DNA from: Holophagaceae bacterium
GTDB lineage: Bacteria; Acidobacteriota; Holophagae; Holophagales; Holophagaceae
Direction: 5' to 3'
DNA length: 44,943 nt
Assembly (NCBI GenBank): GCA_025358435.1
Contig: JANYJQ010000162.1
Location: 1 to 44,943 of the forward strand
The notes beneath the pieces are model-generated. The model made no database searches. It saw only the letters and a list, made by a program, of their open reading frames with translations, and was not told the DNA's origin. Below are positions 1 to 8,102 of the stretch, piece by piece (the first letter of the stretch is position 1; every line of letters starts with the position of its first letter). The translations under genes and the position numbers were made by a program.

Positions 1-125
1 CTTTTCTGGCCAGTGCGTTACGGCCCCTTATGTCGGTCGCAGGCCGACGCAGGGATCATCACAAGATGGCCAGCGCTTTTCTGGCCAGTGCGTTACGGCC
101 CCTTATGTCGGCCGCAGGCCGACGC
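1..125. repeat. Tandem 50-bp hairpin-forming repeat, two copies at 75-bp spacing
   Basis: Bases 1-50 and 76-125 are the same 50-mer with one difference (T at 37, C at 112). Each copy ends in a short hairpin, GTCGGYC-GCA-GGCCGAC, in which the single difference changes a G-C pair into a G-T wobble, so pairing is kept. Copy 2 is preceded by a further inverted repeat, TGGCCAG-CGCTTTT-CTGGCCA (67-87). A related element lies at 16007-16060. The first copy may be cut by the window edge. This looks like a dispersed intergenic palindromic repeat (REP/BIME-like) placed upstream of the first gene. Confidence 0.75.
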
Positions 126-141
126 GCCAGTTGCTGACTCG

Positions 142-1488
142 ATGACTAGCGGTGCCCTTGTCGTCACACCCATCCTCATTGGGTTCACGGCTTTTTTCGT
201 GCTGGCCGAGTTCTCGGCGGTGCGGGTAAGGCCGACCCAGTTGGAAGCGCTTGAGAAGACCGATTCCCGCGCCATTCTGGCGCTTAAGGTGCACCACGAG
301 CTGGGCCGCCACCTCAGCAGCATCCAGGTGGCCATCGCCCTGCTCACCATCGCCGTTGGGGCCACTGGCGAAGAAGCGCTAGTAAGGTGGTTTCACGAAC
401 TATTCGGCACTGCATTGCCATGGCCGCGCGCTGGTTGGCTGCTGGGCAGCATTTCCGGCTTTCTGCTCATCACAGTGTTGCAGGTAGTGCTTGCGGAACT
501 GGTGCCTCGCAGTATCGCCATCCGCCAAGCTACAACTTGGGCTTTGCGCACCGCCGCCCCGTTGCTGCTTTGGTCCAATTTGGTAAGGCCATTCACTTGG
601 GTTCTGCAGAGGTTGAGTCGTGGAGTGGTCTGGCTTCTCGGGATGAATTCCACCCTTGAACCCGAGGACGCGAACCTGCCCTCTGAAGAAGAGTTGAGGC
701 GCATGCTCGAACGCAGCCAGGAAAGCGGACAATTGGGACTTTCCAAAGTCGAGCTCATAGACAACCTTTTCGGATTCTCAAGGCGAACCATCAAAGAAAT
801 CGCCATACCGCGCACCCAGGTCATCTGTTTCGATTTGAACAGCTGCCTGGAAGAGAATCTGGTCCTGGCCCGCAGTTCGCCCCACACGCGCATTCCCCTT
901 GTGGATGGTGATCTCGATCGGGTGGTTGGAATCGTCCATTTGAAAGAGCTTCTTTGGGCGCTGCATGAGCGTGGCGGCGATGTGGACATCAGGGATTTCG
1001 CGCGTCCCGCTTTCCTGGTTCCGGAAATGAAGCTCATCCAGGACCTCCTGCTGGAATTCCAGCAGCAAAAACAGCATCTGGCTTTGATGGTGAATGAACA
1101 TGGCGGAGTCGACGGCCTGGTGACTCTGGAGGATGTTCTGGAGGAACTGGTCGGCGAGATCCAGGACGAATTCGATCGCGAAACGATCCAGCTCAGGAAG
1201 ACCCGCAGCGGCGCATGGCTGGCTCAAGGGTCGGTCACGCTTGAACAATTGGTGGATCACCTCAGTCTGAATCTGGCCGTCGAGGAAGGCTCCATCAGCC
1301 TGGGGGGCTATTTCCAGGAACAGCTGGGCCGTGTGTTGCGGGTGGGGGACGAACTGAAGATCCAGGGTTGGCGAATTCGGGTGCTCGCCATGCGGGGGCT
1401 GGCCCCCAGTCAGTTCCTCCTGAAACCCATGAAAGGAAACCAGACCGAAGGGAATGTAGAAAGCCATGCCGAAAACCCAAGTGATTGA
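142..1488 (+). CDS. CNNM/CBS-domain transporter family protein (HlyC/CorC-like)
   Basis: A 448-aa membrane protein of the CNNM/CorC family, whose members are linked to Mg2+/Co2+ efflux; the substrate here is unknown. The N-terminal third has about four hydrophobic segments (FFVLAEFSAVRV, IQVAIALLTIAVGATGEEA, a long stretch ending VLAELVPRSIAI, then a fourth). The motif ELVPRS matches the family's ExxPK-like signature. A cytosolic CBS pair follows (RTQVICFDLN; later VNEHGGVDGLVTLEDVLEELVGEIQDEFD), then a C-terminal CorC_HlyC domain (GSISLGGYFQEQLGRVL). The frame stays open upstream to base 13, but those codons are the hairpin repeat. I chose ATG 142 because the hydrophobic family N terminus starts there. 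Its 3' end overlaps the next gene by 23 bp. Confidence 0.88.
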   Translation: MTSGALVVTPILIGFTAFFVLAEFSAVRVRPTQLEALEKTDSRAILALKVHHELGRHLSSIQVAIALLTIAVGATGEEALVRWFHELFGTALPWPRAGWLLGSISGFLLITVLQVVLAELVPRSIAIRQATTWALRTAAPLLLWSNLVRPFTWVLQRLSRGVVWLLGMNSTLEPEDANLPSEEELRRMLERSQESGQLGLSKVELIDNLFGFSRRTIKEIAIPRTQVICFDLNSCLEENLVLARSSPHTRIPLVDGDLDRVVGIVHLKELLWALHERGGDVDIRDFARPAFLVPEMKLIQDLLLEFQQQKQHLALMVNEHGGVDGLVTLEDVLEELVGEIQDEFDRETIQLRKTRSGAWLAQGSVTLEQLVDHLSLNLAVEEGSISLGGYFQEQLGRVLRVGDELKIQGWRIRVLAMRGLAPSQFLLKPMKGNQTEGNVESHAENPSD

Positions 1489-2308
1489 CGGCTTCATCTT
1501 GACCGCTGGCTTGGGTACCCGGATGGGGACGCTCTCGGTTGTCCTGCCCAAACCCGCCTGGACCCTTTGTGGGAAGCCCTTGCTGCTCTGGGGTGCGGAA
1601 TCCATGCGCAGAGCGGGAATGGCGCATCTGGCCTGCAATGCACATCTGGATCCGGAGAAATTGAAAGAGGCGGTGGCAGGTTTTGAGGGCCTTCAGGTTT
1701 TGATGGAACCCCTTCTGATGGGCTCTGCGGGCGGCCTGCTCCATGTACGTGGAAAGGCCGCCGATCCACTCGCCGTATGGAACGGCGATGCCCTGGCGGA
1801 TGTTCCATGGGTGGCTTTTCGTGAAGCCCACCTGAGGAGCGGTGCAGACCTGAGCTGGCTCCTGGTACCGCATCCCGGCGGACCCTGGACGCAAGTGTGG
1901 CTGGATGAGCAGGGCCGTGTTCTGCCCCGGGGCAGAACGGGGCAGGGCCCCTATCTATTTGTCGGTGCGAGTTTCTGGTCGTCCAAGGCCTTGGCGCTGC
2001 TGCCGGAGGGTCCTTCCGACACCGGGGACCTTCTTCCCAGGCTCGCCCATCACGCGGGCGTGGTAGTCCCGCCTTTTTTCTGGCGGGAGATAGGCACACC
2101 AGATGCGCTTCTGGCCGCGGCGCAGGAACTCGCACCCGATCAGGAAGGCCGCATCCCCGGATGCTACATCCATCCAAGCGCGGTGCCTCAAGGGCAACTC
2201 CACCGCTGTATACTCGGCCCTGGCGCTCGACCGCATCCAGCCCTAGTGGATCAAGACGCCCTCTGGTTCGAGGAATCAGGGCATCAAGTGCGTCTTGGCT
2301 TAACCTGA
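1466..2308 (+). CDS. murU: Nucleotidyltransferase, probable MurNAc-1-phosphate uridylyltransferase
   Basis: A 280-aa GT-A-fold sugar-phosphate nucleotidyltransferase. The N terminus has the family pyrophosphorylase signature, ILTAGLGTRMGTL followed by LPKP, then an acidic metal site in VWNGDALAD. MurU charges N-acetylmuramate-1-phosphate with UTP to give UDP-MurNAc, which lets peptidoglycan sugar re-enter synthesis and bypasses the fosfomycin-sensitive MurA step. The assignment over other sugar nucleotidyltransferases rests mainly on the neighbour: an AmgK-type kinase starts a few bases after its stop, the pairing known from Pseudomonas. A mannose-1-phosphate or glucose-1-phosphate enzyme remains possible. 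The gene overlaps the end of the CorC-like gene by 23 bp, so the three genes are probably cotranscribed. Confidence 0.72.
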   Translation: MPKTQVIDGFILTAGLGTRMGTLSVVLPKPAWTLCGKPLLLWGAESMRRAGMAHLACNAHLDPEKLKEAVAGFEGLQVLMEPLLMGSAGGLLHVRGKAADPLAVWNGDALADVPWVAFREAHLRSGADLSWLLVPHPGGPWTQVWLDEQGRVLPRGRTGQGPYLFVGASFWSSKALALLPEGPSDTGDLLPRLAHHAGVVVPPFFWREIGTPDALLAAAQELAPDQEGRIPGCYIHPSAVPQGQLHRCILGPGARPHPALVDQDALWFEESGHQVRLGLT

Positions 2309-2318
2309 ACTTCTAGTG

Positions 2319-3332
2319 ATGGACCCCCGACTCTCCCGCGCCCTCGACCGATGGGCCTGCATGGATCCCCACCCACTTAGCGGGGATGCGGGAGCGCGCC
2401 AGTATGTCAGGGTGGCGCACCCTCAGCTAGGCACCGCGCTCGTGGTGCTTTACCCGCTGGATGAGCCGGGGAGAAACGATCCTGCCTACTACGAATTCCG
2501 GGCCATGCATGCCTACCTCGATCCCGTGATGCGGGTCCCCACCATCATCCAAACCTGGGATGAAGAACGGGTGCTGCTCGTCGAGGATCTTGGTGACGTG
2601 ACGTTGGAACGGCGCCTCATGGAACATCCCGAAGAAGAGCGGGCCTGGGCGGATCGCGCAGGCTGGCTCATGGCCACGCTATTGGGGCCCCTCACGGTGG
2701 GCGCCCCTCCCCATAGTTTTTTCATGGCCCGTACCTTCGATGAAGAAAAAATGGAATTCGAATGGGGCTATTGCCAGGCGAATTTTTTTCATGAGTTCTT
2801 GCAGAAGGACCCGCCGCGTTGGCTGGACCGGCTCATGGTGGAGATCCATGGGAGCCTGGCCCCAAGGGCTCAGTTCCTGGCCCATCGTGATTTCCATGTG
2901 CGCAATCTGATGGTGCAGGGCGACCGGCTGGTGGCCATTGATTTCCAGGACGCCCGCCGGGGCGCTGCCACTTACGATCTGGCTTCCATTCTTTTCGACG
3001 GTTACTGGGACTGGTCCAAGGAGGCCGGCAGCCTGCTGTCGCGCCATGTGCGGGAGGAGCTGGGCTGGTCTGACGCCTCGCTCTGGGAAGAACTGAACCT
3101 CACAGCCCTTCAACGCAATTTCAAGGCATTAGGCACATTCGGATTTCAGCTCATGAAATGCAGGAAGGCCCATTTCGCCCCCGCCATTCCACGCACGCTG
3201 CGGCATCTGCGCTCGCACTTCCGCCGACTCAACCATGGCGAAGGCGTGCTGGCCACTGAGAACTGGATGCGGATCGCGGAAAAACGTCTCTGGAAAGAGA
3301 ATGGCGACGATACTGCCGGGGCTTCGACCTGA
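2319..3332 (+). CDS. amgK: Aminoglycoside-phosphotransferase-fold kinase, probable MurNAc/GlcNAc 1-kinase
   Basis: About 337 aa with an APH (choline/aminoglycoside kinase-like) fold. The catalytic loop is HRDFHVRNLM, the metal-binding motif is IDFQDA (the DFG equivalent), and TYDLASIL follows, as in AmgK. AmgK phosphorylates the anomeric position of MurNAc/GlcNAc and feeds MurU. Start: GTG 2316 and ATG 2319 are in frame and adjacent; ATG is preferred. No strong ribosome-binding site is visible, so coupling to the murU stop 8 bases upstream is likely. The gene ends 6 bp from the convergent cobalamin adenosyltransferase gene. Family members without the MurU partner can act on other sugars, so the substrate is inferred. 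Confidence 0.75.
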   Translation: MDPRLSRALDRWACMDPHPLSGDAGARQYVRVAHPQLGTALVVLYPLDEPGRNDPAYYEFRAMHAYLDPVMRVPTIIQTWDEERVLLVEDLGDVTLERRLMEHPEEERAWADRAGWLMATLLGPLTVGAPPHSFFMARTFDEEKMEFEWGYCQANFFHEFLQKDPPRWLDRLMVEIHGSLAPRAQFLAHRDFHVRNLMVQGDRLVAIDFQDARRGAATYDLASILFDGYWDWSKEAGSLLSRHVREELGWSDASLWEELNLTALQRNFKALGTFGFQLMKCRKAHFAPAIPRTLRHLRSHFRRLNHGEGVLATENWMRIAEKRLWKENGDDTAGAST

Positions 3333-3338
3333 TTGAAA

Positions 3339-3893
3339 TCAGCTTGGATTCCACAAAACATCCGCGACGCCCGCCAAGGCGTTCTCAGCACGGGACAATG
3401 CGAATAGCCAGTCGCTGAGCCGGTTGATGTAGATCAGCACCTCCGATGGGATGCCTTCTTCATTGACCAGCACCACCACATCGCGCTCGGCGCGTCGGCA
3501 GACCGTCCGGGCGAGGTGGGCATAGGCGCTGGGAAGGGTCCCACCGGGCAACACGAACTGCCTCATGGGAGGGGCGAGCTGGGTCAGGCGGTCGATGTCC
3601 GCCTCCATGTCCGGCACATTCCAGGTGGGTGTAGTCATTTTTTTTTCAAGCTGGTCCAGATGACTGCTGGGGGTCGCCAGGATGGCGCCCAGGACGAACA
3701 AGTCGTGCTGAACCCGTTTCAGTGCATCATGCACTGCGGCTTTCTCGCTCACATGTAGGCTCAGCAGGCCGACGACGCTGTTGAGCTCATCTAGGGTGCC
3801 GTAAGCCGCGATGCGGCGATGGCTTTTCGTGACGCGGTCTCCACCGAAGAGGCCCGTCATGCCTTCATCTCCAGTGCGGGTGTAGATCTTCAC
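3339..3893 (-). CDS. pduO: Cob(I)alamin adenosyltransferase, PduO type
   Basis: A 184-aa ATP:cob(I)alamin adenosyltransferase, which makes adenosylcobalamin from reduced corrinoid and ATP. The N terminus has the family glycine-rich ATP loop, YTRTGDEGMTGLFGGDRV, followed by AAYGTLDELNS. The C-terminal half has RRAERDV and YINRLSDWLFALSRAEN, the conserved active-site helix. The start is GTG at 3893, preceded by a very strong Shine-Dalgarno sequence (AAGGAGGTG). It is the last gene of a cysK-pyrE-pduO operon, 24 bp after pyrE. No cobalamin-dependent enzyme or cobalamin riboswitch is seen in this window. Some PduO-type enzymes are annotated CobO in error; the CobO family is unrelated in sequence. 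Confidence 0.9.
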   Translation of the reverse strand: MKIYTRTGDEGMTGLFGGDRVTKSHRRIAAYGTLDELNSVVGLLSLHVSEKAAVHDALKRVQHDLFVLGAILATPSSHLDQLEKKMTTPTWNVPDMEADIDRLTQLAPPMRQFVLPGGTLPSAYAHLARTVCRRAERDVVVLVNEEGIPSEVLIYINRLSDWLFALSRAENALAGVADVLWNPS

Positions 3894-3917
3894 TCAGCAC
3901 CTCCTTGGCTCTGCCGC

Positions 3918-4547
3918 TCACTCGTAGAACTTGCTCCATGCCACCGTATCGCGGCGCCACTCCAGAAGGGCTGCTTGGTCGTGTGAATCCAGAATTCCAC
4001 TGGCCGTGGCTTCATTCGAGAGCTCTTCGAACGTAGAAAGCACCTGGAGCCCAACGCCGGCCGTTCGGAATGCCTCATCGGCCTGGGGAAGCCCGTAGCT
4101 GAAGAGCGCCAGAACTTCGAGCACGACTGCATCATCCCGTTGCAGGGCTTCCACACAATGCAGGCATGAACCGCCTGTGGAGATCAGATCCTCGATCAGC
4201 ACCACCCGATGGCCATCGGCATGCGGGCCCTCCACCTGCCGGCCCATGCCGTGCTTCTTTGGTTCTGGCCGGACGTAGACCATGGGCAGATTCAGACGAT
4301 CCGCAACCAGGGCTGCCCAAGGGATACCGGCGGTGCTCGTGCCGGCGATCAGCGTGGGGGAAGGTCCAGCAGCCCGCACCGCGAGCGCATCGGCAATGGC
4401 GCCACGCAACCCTGGATGCCCGAGAAGTTGGCGGTTATCGCAATAAATTGGCGACTTCAGTCCGCTGGCCCAGGTGAAGGGCGACTTTGGCGAAAGGCGC
4501 ACGGCACCTGCATCAAGGAGGGCCTTGGCGACATTCAATTCGCTCAC
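3918..4547 (-). CDS. pyrE: Orotate phosphoribosyltransferase
   Basis: A 209-aa enzyme that joins orotate to PRPP in de novo pyrimidine synthesis. It has the PRPP-binding signature VVLIEDLISTGGS and the N-terminal LSPKSPFTWASGLKSPIYCDNR block with the orotate-contacting lysine. The open frame continues far upstream, but the family N terminus begins at VSELNVAKALL. GTG at 4547 forms a GTGA overlap with the cysK stop, which points to translational coupling and fixes the start. The gene lies between cysK and the adenosyltransferase gene on one transcript. The operon mixes cysteine, pyrimidine and cobalamin functions, so it probably reflects packing rather than a shared pathway. Confidence 0.9.
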   Translation of the reverse strand: MSELNVAKALLDAGAVRLSPKSPFTWASGLKSPIYCDNRQLLGHPGLRGAIADALAVRAAGPSPTLIAGTSTAGIPWAALVADRLNLPMVYVRPEPKKHGMGRQVEGPHADGHRVVLIEDLISTGGSCLHCVEALQRDDAVVLEVLALFSYGLPQADEAFRTAGVGLQVLSTFEELSNEATASGILDSHDQAALLEWRRDTVAWSKFYE

Positions 4548-5497
4548 GGAAGGTCCAGTTCGGCCACAGGCTGTTTGCTCATGTAACGTTCGGCACCATC
4601 TGGGAATAGGGTCACGACGCGGCTTCCCTCGGCGAGTTCCTGAGCGATCTTGCGTGCAGCCCAAGCATTGGCGCCAGAACTTGGACCCACCAGGCAGCCT
4701 TCCTTTGCGATGAGTTCCCGGGCGGTCGCAAGGCTGTCCGCATCGGCCACATCCACGATTTGATCTGCGAGGCTGAGATCCAGGCTTCCCGGGATGAACC
4801 CATTGCCGATGCCCTCGACTGTCCACTCCGACAAGGGAGCGCCACAAAAAATGGAACCGACGGGTTGTACGCAAACGGCATGGATATTGGGGTTCAATTC
4901 CTTCAGCCGTTTTACAGTGCCCGTGAACGTACCGCCACTGCCGGCACCGATCACTACGGCATCCACGCGGCCCTCGAGCTGTTCCCAGATTTCTTCCGCC
5001 GTTGTGCGGTAGTGCGTGTTGGGGTTGCTGGGATTCTCGAACTGCTGAGGCACATAGGAATTGGGAATGGCCGCGGCGAGTTCAGCGCATTTGGCGATGG
5101 CACCTTTCATCCCCAGATCTTTTGGAATGAGCACCAGCTCCGCACCCAAGGCTTTCATGAGCATCATCTTTTCGCGGCTGTACTTCGTGGGCACGCACAG
5201 GATGCATTTGTAGCCCAGGGCTTTCGCTGCGATTGCCAGGCCTACGCCGGTATTGCCCGCGGTGGGTTCGATGATGGTGGAGATGCCGGGCTTGATCAGA
5301 CCCGCTTCCTCAGCGGCCACGATCATACCTACGCCAATGCGGTCTTTGACGCTGCCGCCGGGATTCAAGTATTCGAGCTTGGCAAAAATAACCCGATCGG
5401 GGGAAAAGCGTTTCAGACGCAGCATGGGCGTATGGCCCACCAGATCAAGAATGGAATCGACCGCTGGGGTCAACTGGCGGATGGCTGTATGGGGCAT
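4544..5497 (-). CDS. cysK: PLP-dependent cysteine synthase family protein
   Basis: A 317-aa fold-type II PLP enzyme of the cysteine synthase/cystathionine beta-synthase family, expected to make cysteine from O-acetylserine and sulfide. The PLP lysine sits in NPGGSVKDRIG, the substrate loop reads PTAGNTGVG (usually TSGNTG, here Ser to Ala), and the phosphate-binding loop is GAGSGGTFTG. VGPSSGANAWAA is near the C terminus. ATG 5497 has GGAGAAA upstream. The first gene of a three-gene operon, it overlaps pyrE by 4 bp. The TAGNTG loop is also common in cystathionine beta-synthases and O-phosphoserine-type enzymes, so CysM or a CBS-like activity is possible. Confidence 0.85.
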   Translation of the reverse strand: MPHTAIRQLTPAVDSILDLVGHTPMLRLKRFSPDRVIFAKLEYLNPGGSVKDRIGVGMIVAAEEAGLIKPGISTIIEPTAGNTGVGLAIAAKALGYKCILCVPTKYSREKMMLMKALGAELVLIPKDLGMKGAIAKCAELAAAIPNSYVPQQFENPSNPNTHYRTTAEEIWEQLEGRVDAVVIGAGSGGTFTGTVKRLKELNPNIHAVCVQPVGSIFCGAPLSEWTVEGIGNGFIPGSLDLSLADQIVDVADADSLATARELIAKEGCLVGPSSGANAWAARKIAQELAEGSRVVTLFPDGAERYMSKQPVAELDLP

Positions 5498-5582
5498 GGT
5501 TTCTCCGAACTTTTCATTCTAGAACCGAACACCGGCCTAGACGAGGCCTCATCCAGGATCAATCTCCAGGCTGGCCGCGTGG

Positions 5583-7460
5583 TCATTTCCGTTTGGCTTC
5601 GATCATCCCGCTAAGTCTTGCATCACCCTCATCGCCGACCTTGGCCATCAGCGTTTGGGCCTCAGCCAGGATGGATTCGCAGCGAGTCCGCATTTCATCC
5701 ACGAAGGCGCTGTCCTTGATGTCCTTCAAGTTGATCATCACGTTCCAGAGTCCACCCCGGACCCCCGTGAAAGCAGCCGCACAGCCCACCAACGCATCGG
5801 TCAGCGAATTGGGATTGCCCGCCTGGGCCACGCGATCCGCGAGCTTCATCGCCTCCAGGCTCAACTCAGCTGTGCTCAAAGGCACGGCGACAGCTGCTTT
5901 CAATCCAGCCTGCATGGCCGCGCTGCGGGCTTTCTTTTCGACATCCGTGCCTTTTGGCAGGCGCAGCGCTTCCATGTAGCCGTTGAAGGCATTGGTGTCT
6001 TCATCCACCGCCAGAATCAAGGCATCCTTCACCCTTTGCGCATCTTTCGCGATGGCGAGAAGTTCTCGCTCGATGGTCTTGGTGTGGGTTTTGCCCTGGG
6101 TCAGATTGGCCACCATGGATGCCAGCGCTGCGCCCATCGACCCCGCGAAGGCCGCGATGGAGCCGCCGCCCGGCGCGGGCGTATCGCGGCTCACTTCTTC
6201 GATGAAAGCGGCAGCGGGCATGGCCATCAGACCTTGGTCATGCCGTTTGGGCAGGCCGATCACCTTTTTTTCGATATCGAAAGGTGAAACATCGGAAAGA
6301 CCCATGGAGAAAATAGCCATTCTCAAAACATCTGCGACCGGCACGAAGGGTGATTTGCCCATGGCGCTCAGGTAGTGCAGCCCCGCGTTGTAAAGCGCTT
6401 GAAAGGGCACCAGACCCACGATCTCGCTCCCGGTGACCACGAGGCCGCGATCCAAAGCGAGCTGGCGAGTCGCATCCAGAACTGAATGGGGCGGAGTGGC
6501 ATGGTAGTCGGTCAGGTTGATGGAAAGCTGCGCGCGGCCGTATTCCTGGACCACCCACCCGATGGCCTTGCACTCGGTGAAGTAGCCGGCCCGATAGGCT
6601 CTTTGCCCAACGAGGGCTTCGACAGCTTCTATTGAGCCTGTGTCGATGTCATTGAGGATGAGCAGGTGGCGCAGCTCGTAGCTGTGCATCTGCCGGCAGT
6701 GAGTCTCCAGGGCGGCGAAATCCGGGGCATTGTGATCGCAATTGCCGCAGGGGAGACAATCCTTCTGATAGAAGACGATCTCGCCGCTGGAGTAATAGGC
6801 ATTGGTCTGGTTCCGGCGCGCCACGCGCCCCTTTTCGCGCAACTCGAATGCCAGGTCGGTCGCGTGATCTTTGACTTGGCTGTTCAAGGTGATGTTGAAT
6901 GCGATCAGGAACTCCCGGGCGCCGATGATCGTGGCGCCGGCCTTCGCGTTGAATTCAGCCGGTCCGTAATCTGGCGCCCAGTTTGGATCTTTTAGCTTAT
7001 GGGCCAGCCCTTCATATTCGCCTTTCCGGATCACGGCCAAGTTCCTGCGCTCCTCGGTTCTTGCGGCGGATTCATAAAGGTAGACGGGAATGCCCAGTTC
7101 GCTGCCCACGCGTTCTCCGAGCCGATCCGCCAGCTCAGCGCAATCGTCGAGCGTAAGGCCCGATACGGGTATGAAGGGGCATACGTCGGTGGCGCCCATG
7201 CGGGGATGGGCGCCGTGGTGGGTGCTCATGTCGATGAGGCGCGCTGCCGTCTTTATGGCCTGGAAAGCGGCCTCCAGGGCGGCCTCGGGATCGCCCACGA
7301 AGGTAACGACGGTACGATTCGTGGCCGCGCCAGGATCCACATCCATGAGCTTCACGCCCGGTACAGACTCAATGGCGTCGGTGATCTGCTTTATCTTTGC
7401 CAAGTCCCGGCCTTCGGAAAAATTGGGGACGCATTCGACAATTTTTTCAGCGTGCTGCAT
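5583..7460 (-). CDS. ftcD: Bifunctional glutamate formimidoyltransferase / formimidoyl-THF cyclodeaminase
   Basis: A 625-aa fusion acting at the end of histidine degradation. The N-terminal formimidoyltransferase half moves the formimino group from formiminoglutamate to tetrahydrofolate. The C-terminal cyclodeaminase half (from about residue 400) releases ammonia. The transferase has CVPNFSEGRD and STHHGAHPRMGATDVCPF with the catalytic His at residue 82, the same number as in mammalian FTCD. The cyclodeaminase has TPAPGGGSIAAFAGSMGAAL and NPNSLTDALVG. At 625 residues it is longer than the mammalian enzyme (541 aa). The extra length is largely an insert around residues 222-295 with Cys235, Cys238, Cys241, His254, Cys255 and His259, a possible metal site. 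ATG 7460 follows GGAG. No other hut gene is in the window. Confidence 0.92.
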   Translation of the reverse strand: MQHAEKIVECVPNFSEGRDLAKIKQITDAIESVPGVKLMDVDPGAATNRTVVTFVGDPEAALEAAFQAIKTAARLIDMSTHHGAHPRMGATDVCPFIPVSGLTLDDCAELADRLGERVGSELGIPVYLYESAARTEERRNLAVIRKGEYEGLAHKLKDPNWAPDYGPAEFNAKAGATIIGAREFLIAFNITLNSQVKDHATDLAFELREKGRVARRNQTNAYYSSGEIVFYQKDCLPCGNCDHNAPDFAALETHCRQMHSYELRHLLILNDIDTGSIEAVEALVGQRAYRAGYFTECKAIGWVVQEYGRAQLSINLTDYHATPPHSVLDATRQLALDRGLVVTGSEIVGLVPFQALYNAGLHYLSAMGKSPFVPVADVLRMAIFSMGLSDVSPFDIEKKVIGLPKRHDQGLMAMPAAAFIEEVSRDTPAPGGGSIAAFAGSMGAALASMVANLTQGKTHTKTIERELLAIAKDAQRVKDALILAVDEDTNAFNGYMEALRLPKGTDVEKKARSAAMQAGLKAAVAVPLSTAELSLEAMKLADRVAQAGNPNSLTDALVGCAAAFTGVRGGLWNVMINLKDIKDSAFVDEMRTRCESILAEAQTLMAKVGDEGDARLSGMIEAKRK

Positions 7461-7475
7461 GAAATCTCCAAACCT

Positions 7476-7754
7476 TTATTTTTTGCCGTAGAACTCTTGC
7501 TGTTCAGTGTCGAGGTCTTCGAAAATCATCATGTCGCCCTGAAGTCTCACTTTTGCCCGTGGGCCGCGATCAAGGCGGATGGATTGGTAGGGCGGGTCAG
7601 ACTTGATGGGTTCCTGATGAATCCCCTTGGTCTCGCGGAGCTGTTGTTCGGTACGGCTTTGGACCTTATCCACAAGGCGGCGAAAGGCAAGAATGGTCTT
7701 GGGATCCTGCGCTAGAAGCAGAAGGACGAACGGATCGGGAAACGAGGGATTCAC
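7476..7754 (-). CDS. Small protein of unknown function, partner of AbrB-like gene (possible toxin)
   Basis: A 92-aa protein I do not recognise. It has a hydrophobic N-terminal stretch (FVLLLLAQ), a basic middle and an acidic C terminus (FEDLDTEQQEFYGKK). It starts at GTG 7754 in a GTGA overlap with the upstream AbrB-like gene, so the two are translationally coupled. That order (DNA-binding antitoxin, then a small basic protein) is typical of type II toxin-antitoxin operons, and the end could be a RelE/ParE-like beta strand. No toxin active-site pattern can be pointed to. It lies 15 bp upstream of the formimidoyltransferase gene, so it may simply belong to that transcript. Confidence 0.55.
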   Translation of the reverse strand: MNPSFPDPFVLLLLAQDPKTILAFRRLVDKVQSRTEQQLRETKGIHQEPIKSDPPYQSIRLDRGPRAKVRLQGDMMIFEDLDTEQQEFYGKK

Positions 7755-8023
7755 TTCCTGGTCCGCTTTAATACCTTAGAGATGAGAACATCAAGATCCT
7801 CCGTGCCAATGGTACGGCCTTCCTTATAAGCCTTCTCTGAGGCGGCCGTCCTTGCACGGCTCTCGGGAGTTACGGCCCAGGCCTCGTGGATGGGGATGGT
7901 CAGGACGGGTGTAATCATCACGCGGCCATCAGCCAGTACTTCGACTTCGGCGGCGGTATTGGGTCCAATCGGCGCGTCCTTGGGCATGACGAAGCGTCTG
8001 CGGTTGTCTGAAAGTTGAAGCAT
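7751..8023 (-). CDS. AbrB/SpoVT-like small DNA-binding protein, possible antitoxin
   Basis: A 90-aa protein. Its first half resembles the AbrB/MazE swapped-hairpin fold: a basic strand (NRRRFVMPKDAPIG), then a strand-turn-strand with VEVLADGRVMITPVLTIP. The second half is helical and charged (IHEAWAVTPESRARTAASEKAYKEGR), as in antitoxins that wrap a partner. The frame opens at 8047, but ATG 8023 has AGGAG seven bases upstream and begins the family-like MLQLSDNRRRF, so it is the better start. Its stop overlaps the GTG of the next gene by 4 bp. It sits downstream of leuS. The antitoxin role is inferred from fold resemblance and gene pairing only. Confidence 0.55.
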   Translation of the reverse strand: MLQLSDNRRRFVMPKDAPIGPNTAAEVEVLADGRVMITPVLTIPIHEAWAVTPESRARTAASEKAYKEGRTIGTEDLDVLISKVLKRTRK

Positions 8024-8102
8024 TGGATTTCTCCTGAGTTCGCTCAAGGGGTCGATGTCCCAATGGGATTATGTTACATCGTTACACCGTAACTGATCAA
8101 TG

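Noticed and set aside
13-141. Upstream extension of the CorC-like gene by 43 codons
   Set aside because: The extension consists of the hairpin repeat translated twice (RYGPLCR...QADA), with no family similarity; the hydrophobic family N terminus starts at 142.
3339-3893. Cobalamin riboswitch near the adenosyltransferase gene
   Set aside because: Only 24 bp separate it from pyrE, too little for a riboswitch, and no B12-box-like sequence was seen upstream of the operon.
4548-4874. Longer N terminus for pyrE
   Set aside because: It would overlap cysK in full antisense-frame fashion; GTG 4547 gives the family N terminus and a 4-bp overlap.
5498-5582. Hairpin GGCCT-CGTCT-AGGCC between ftcD and cysK as a terminator
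   Set aside because: The stem is only 5 bp and no T run follows on either strand.
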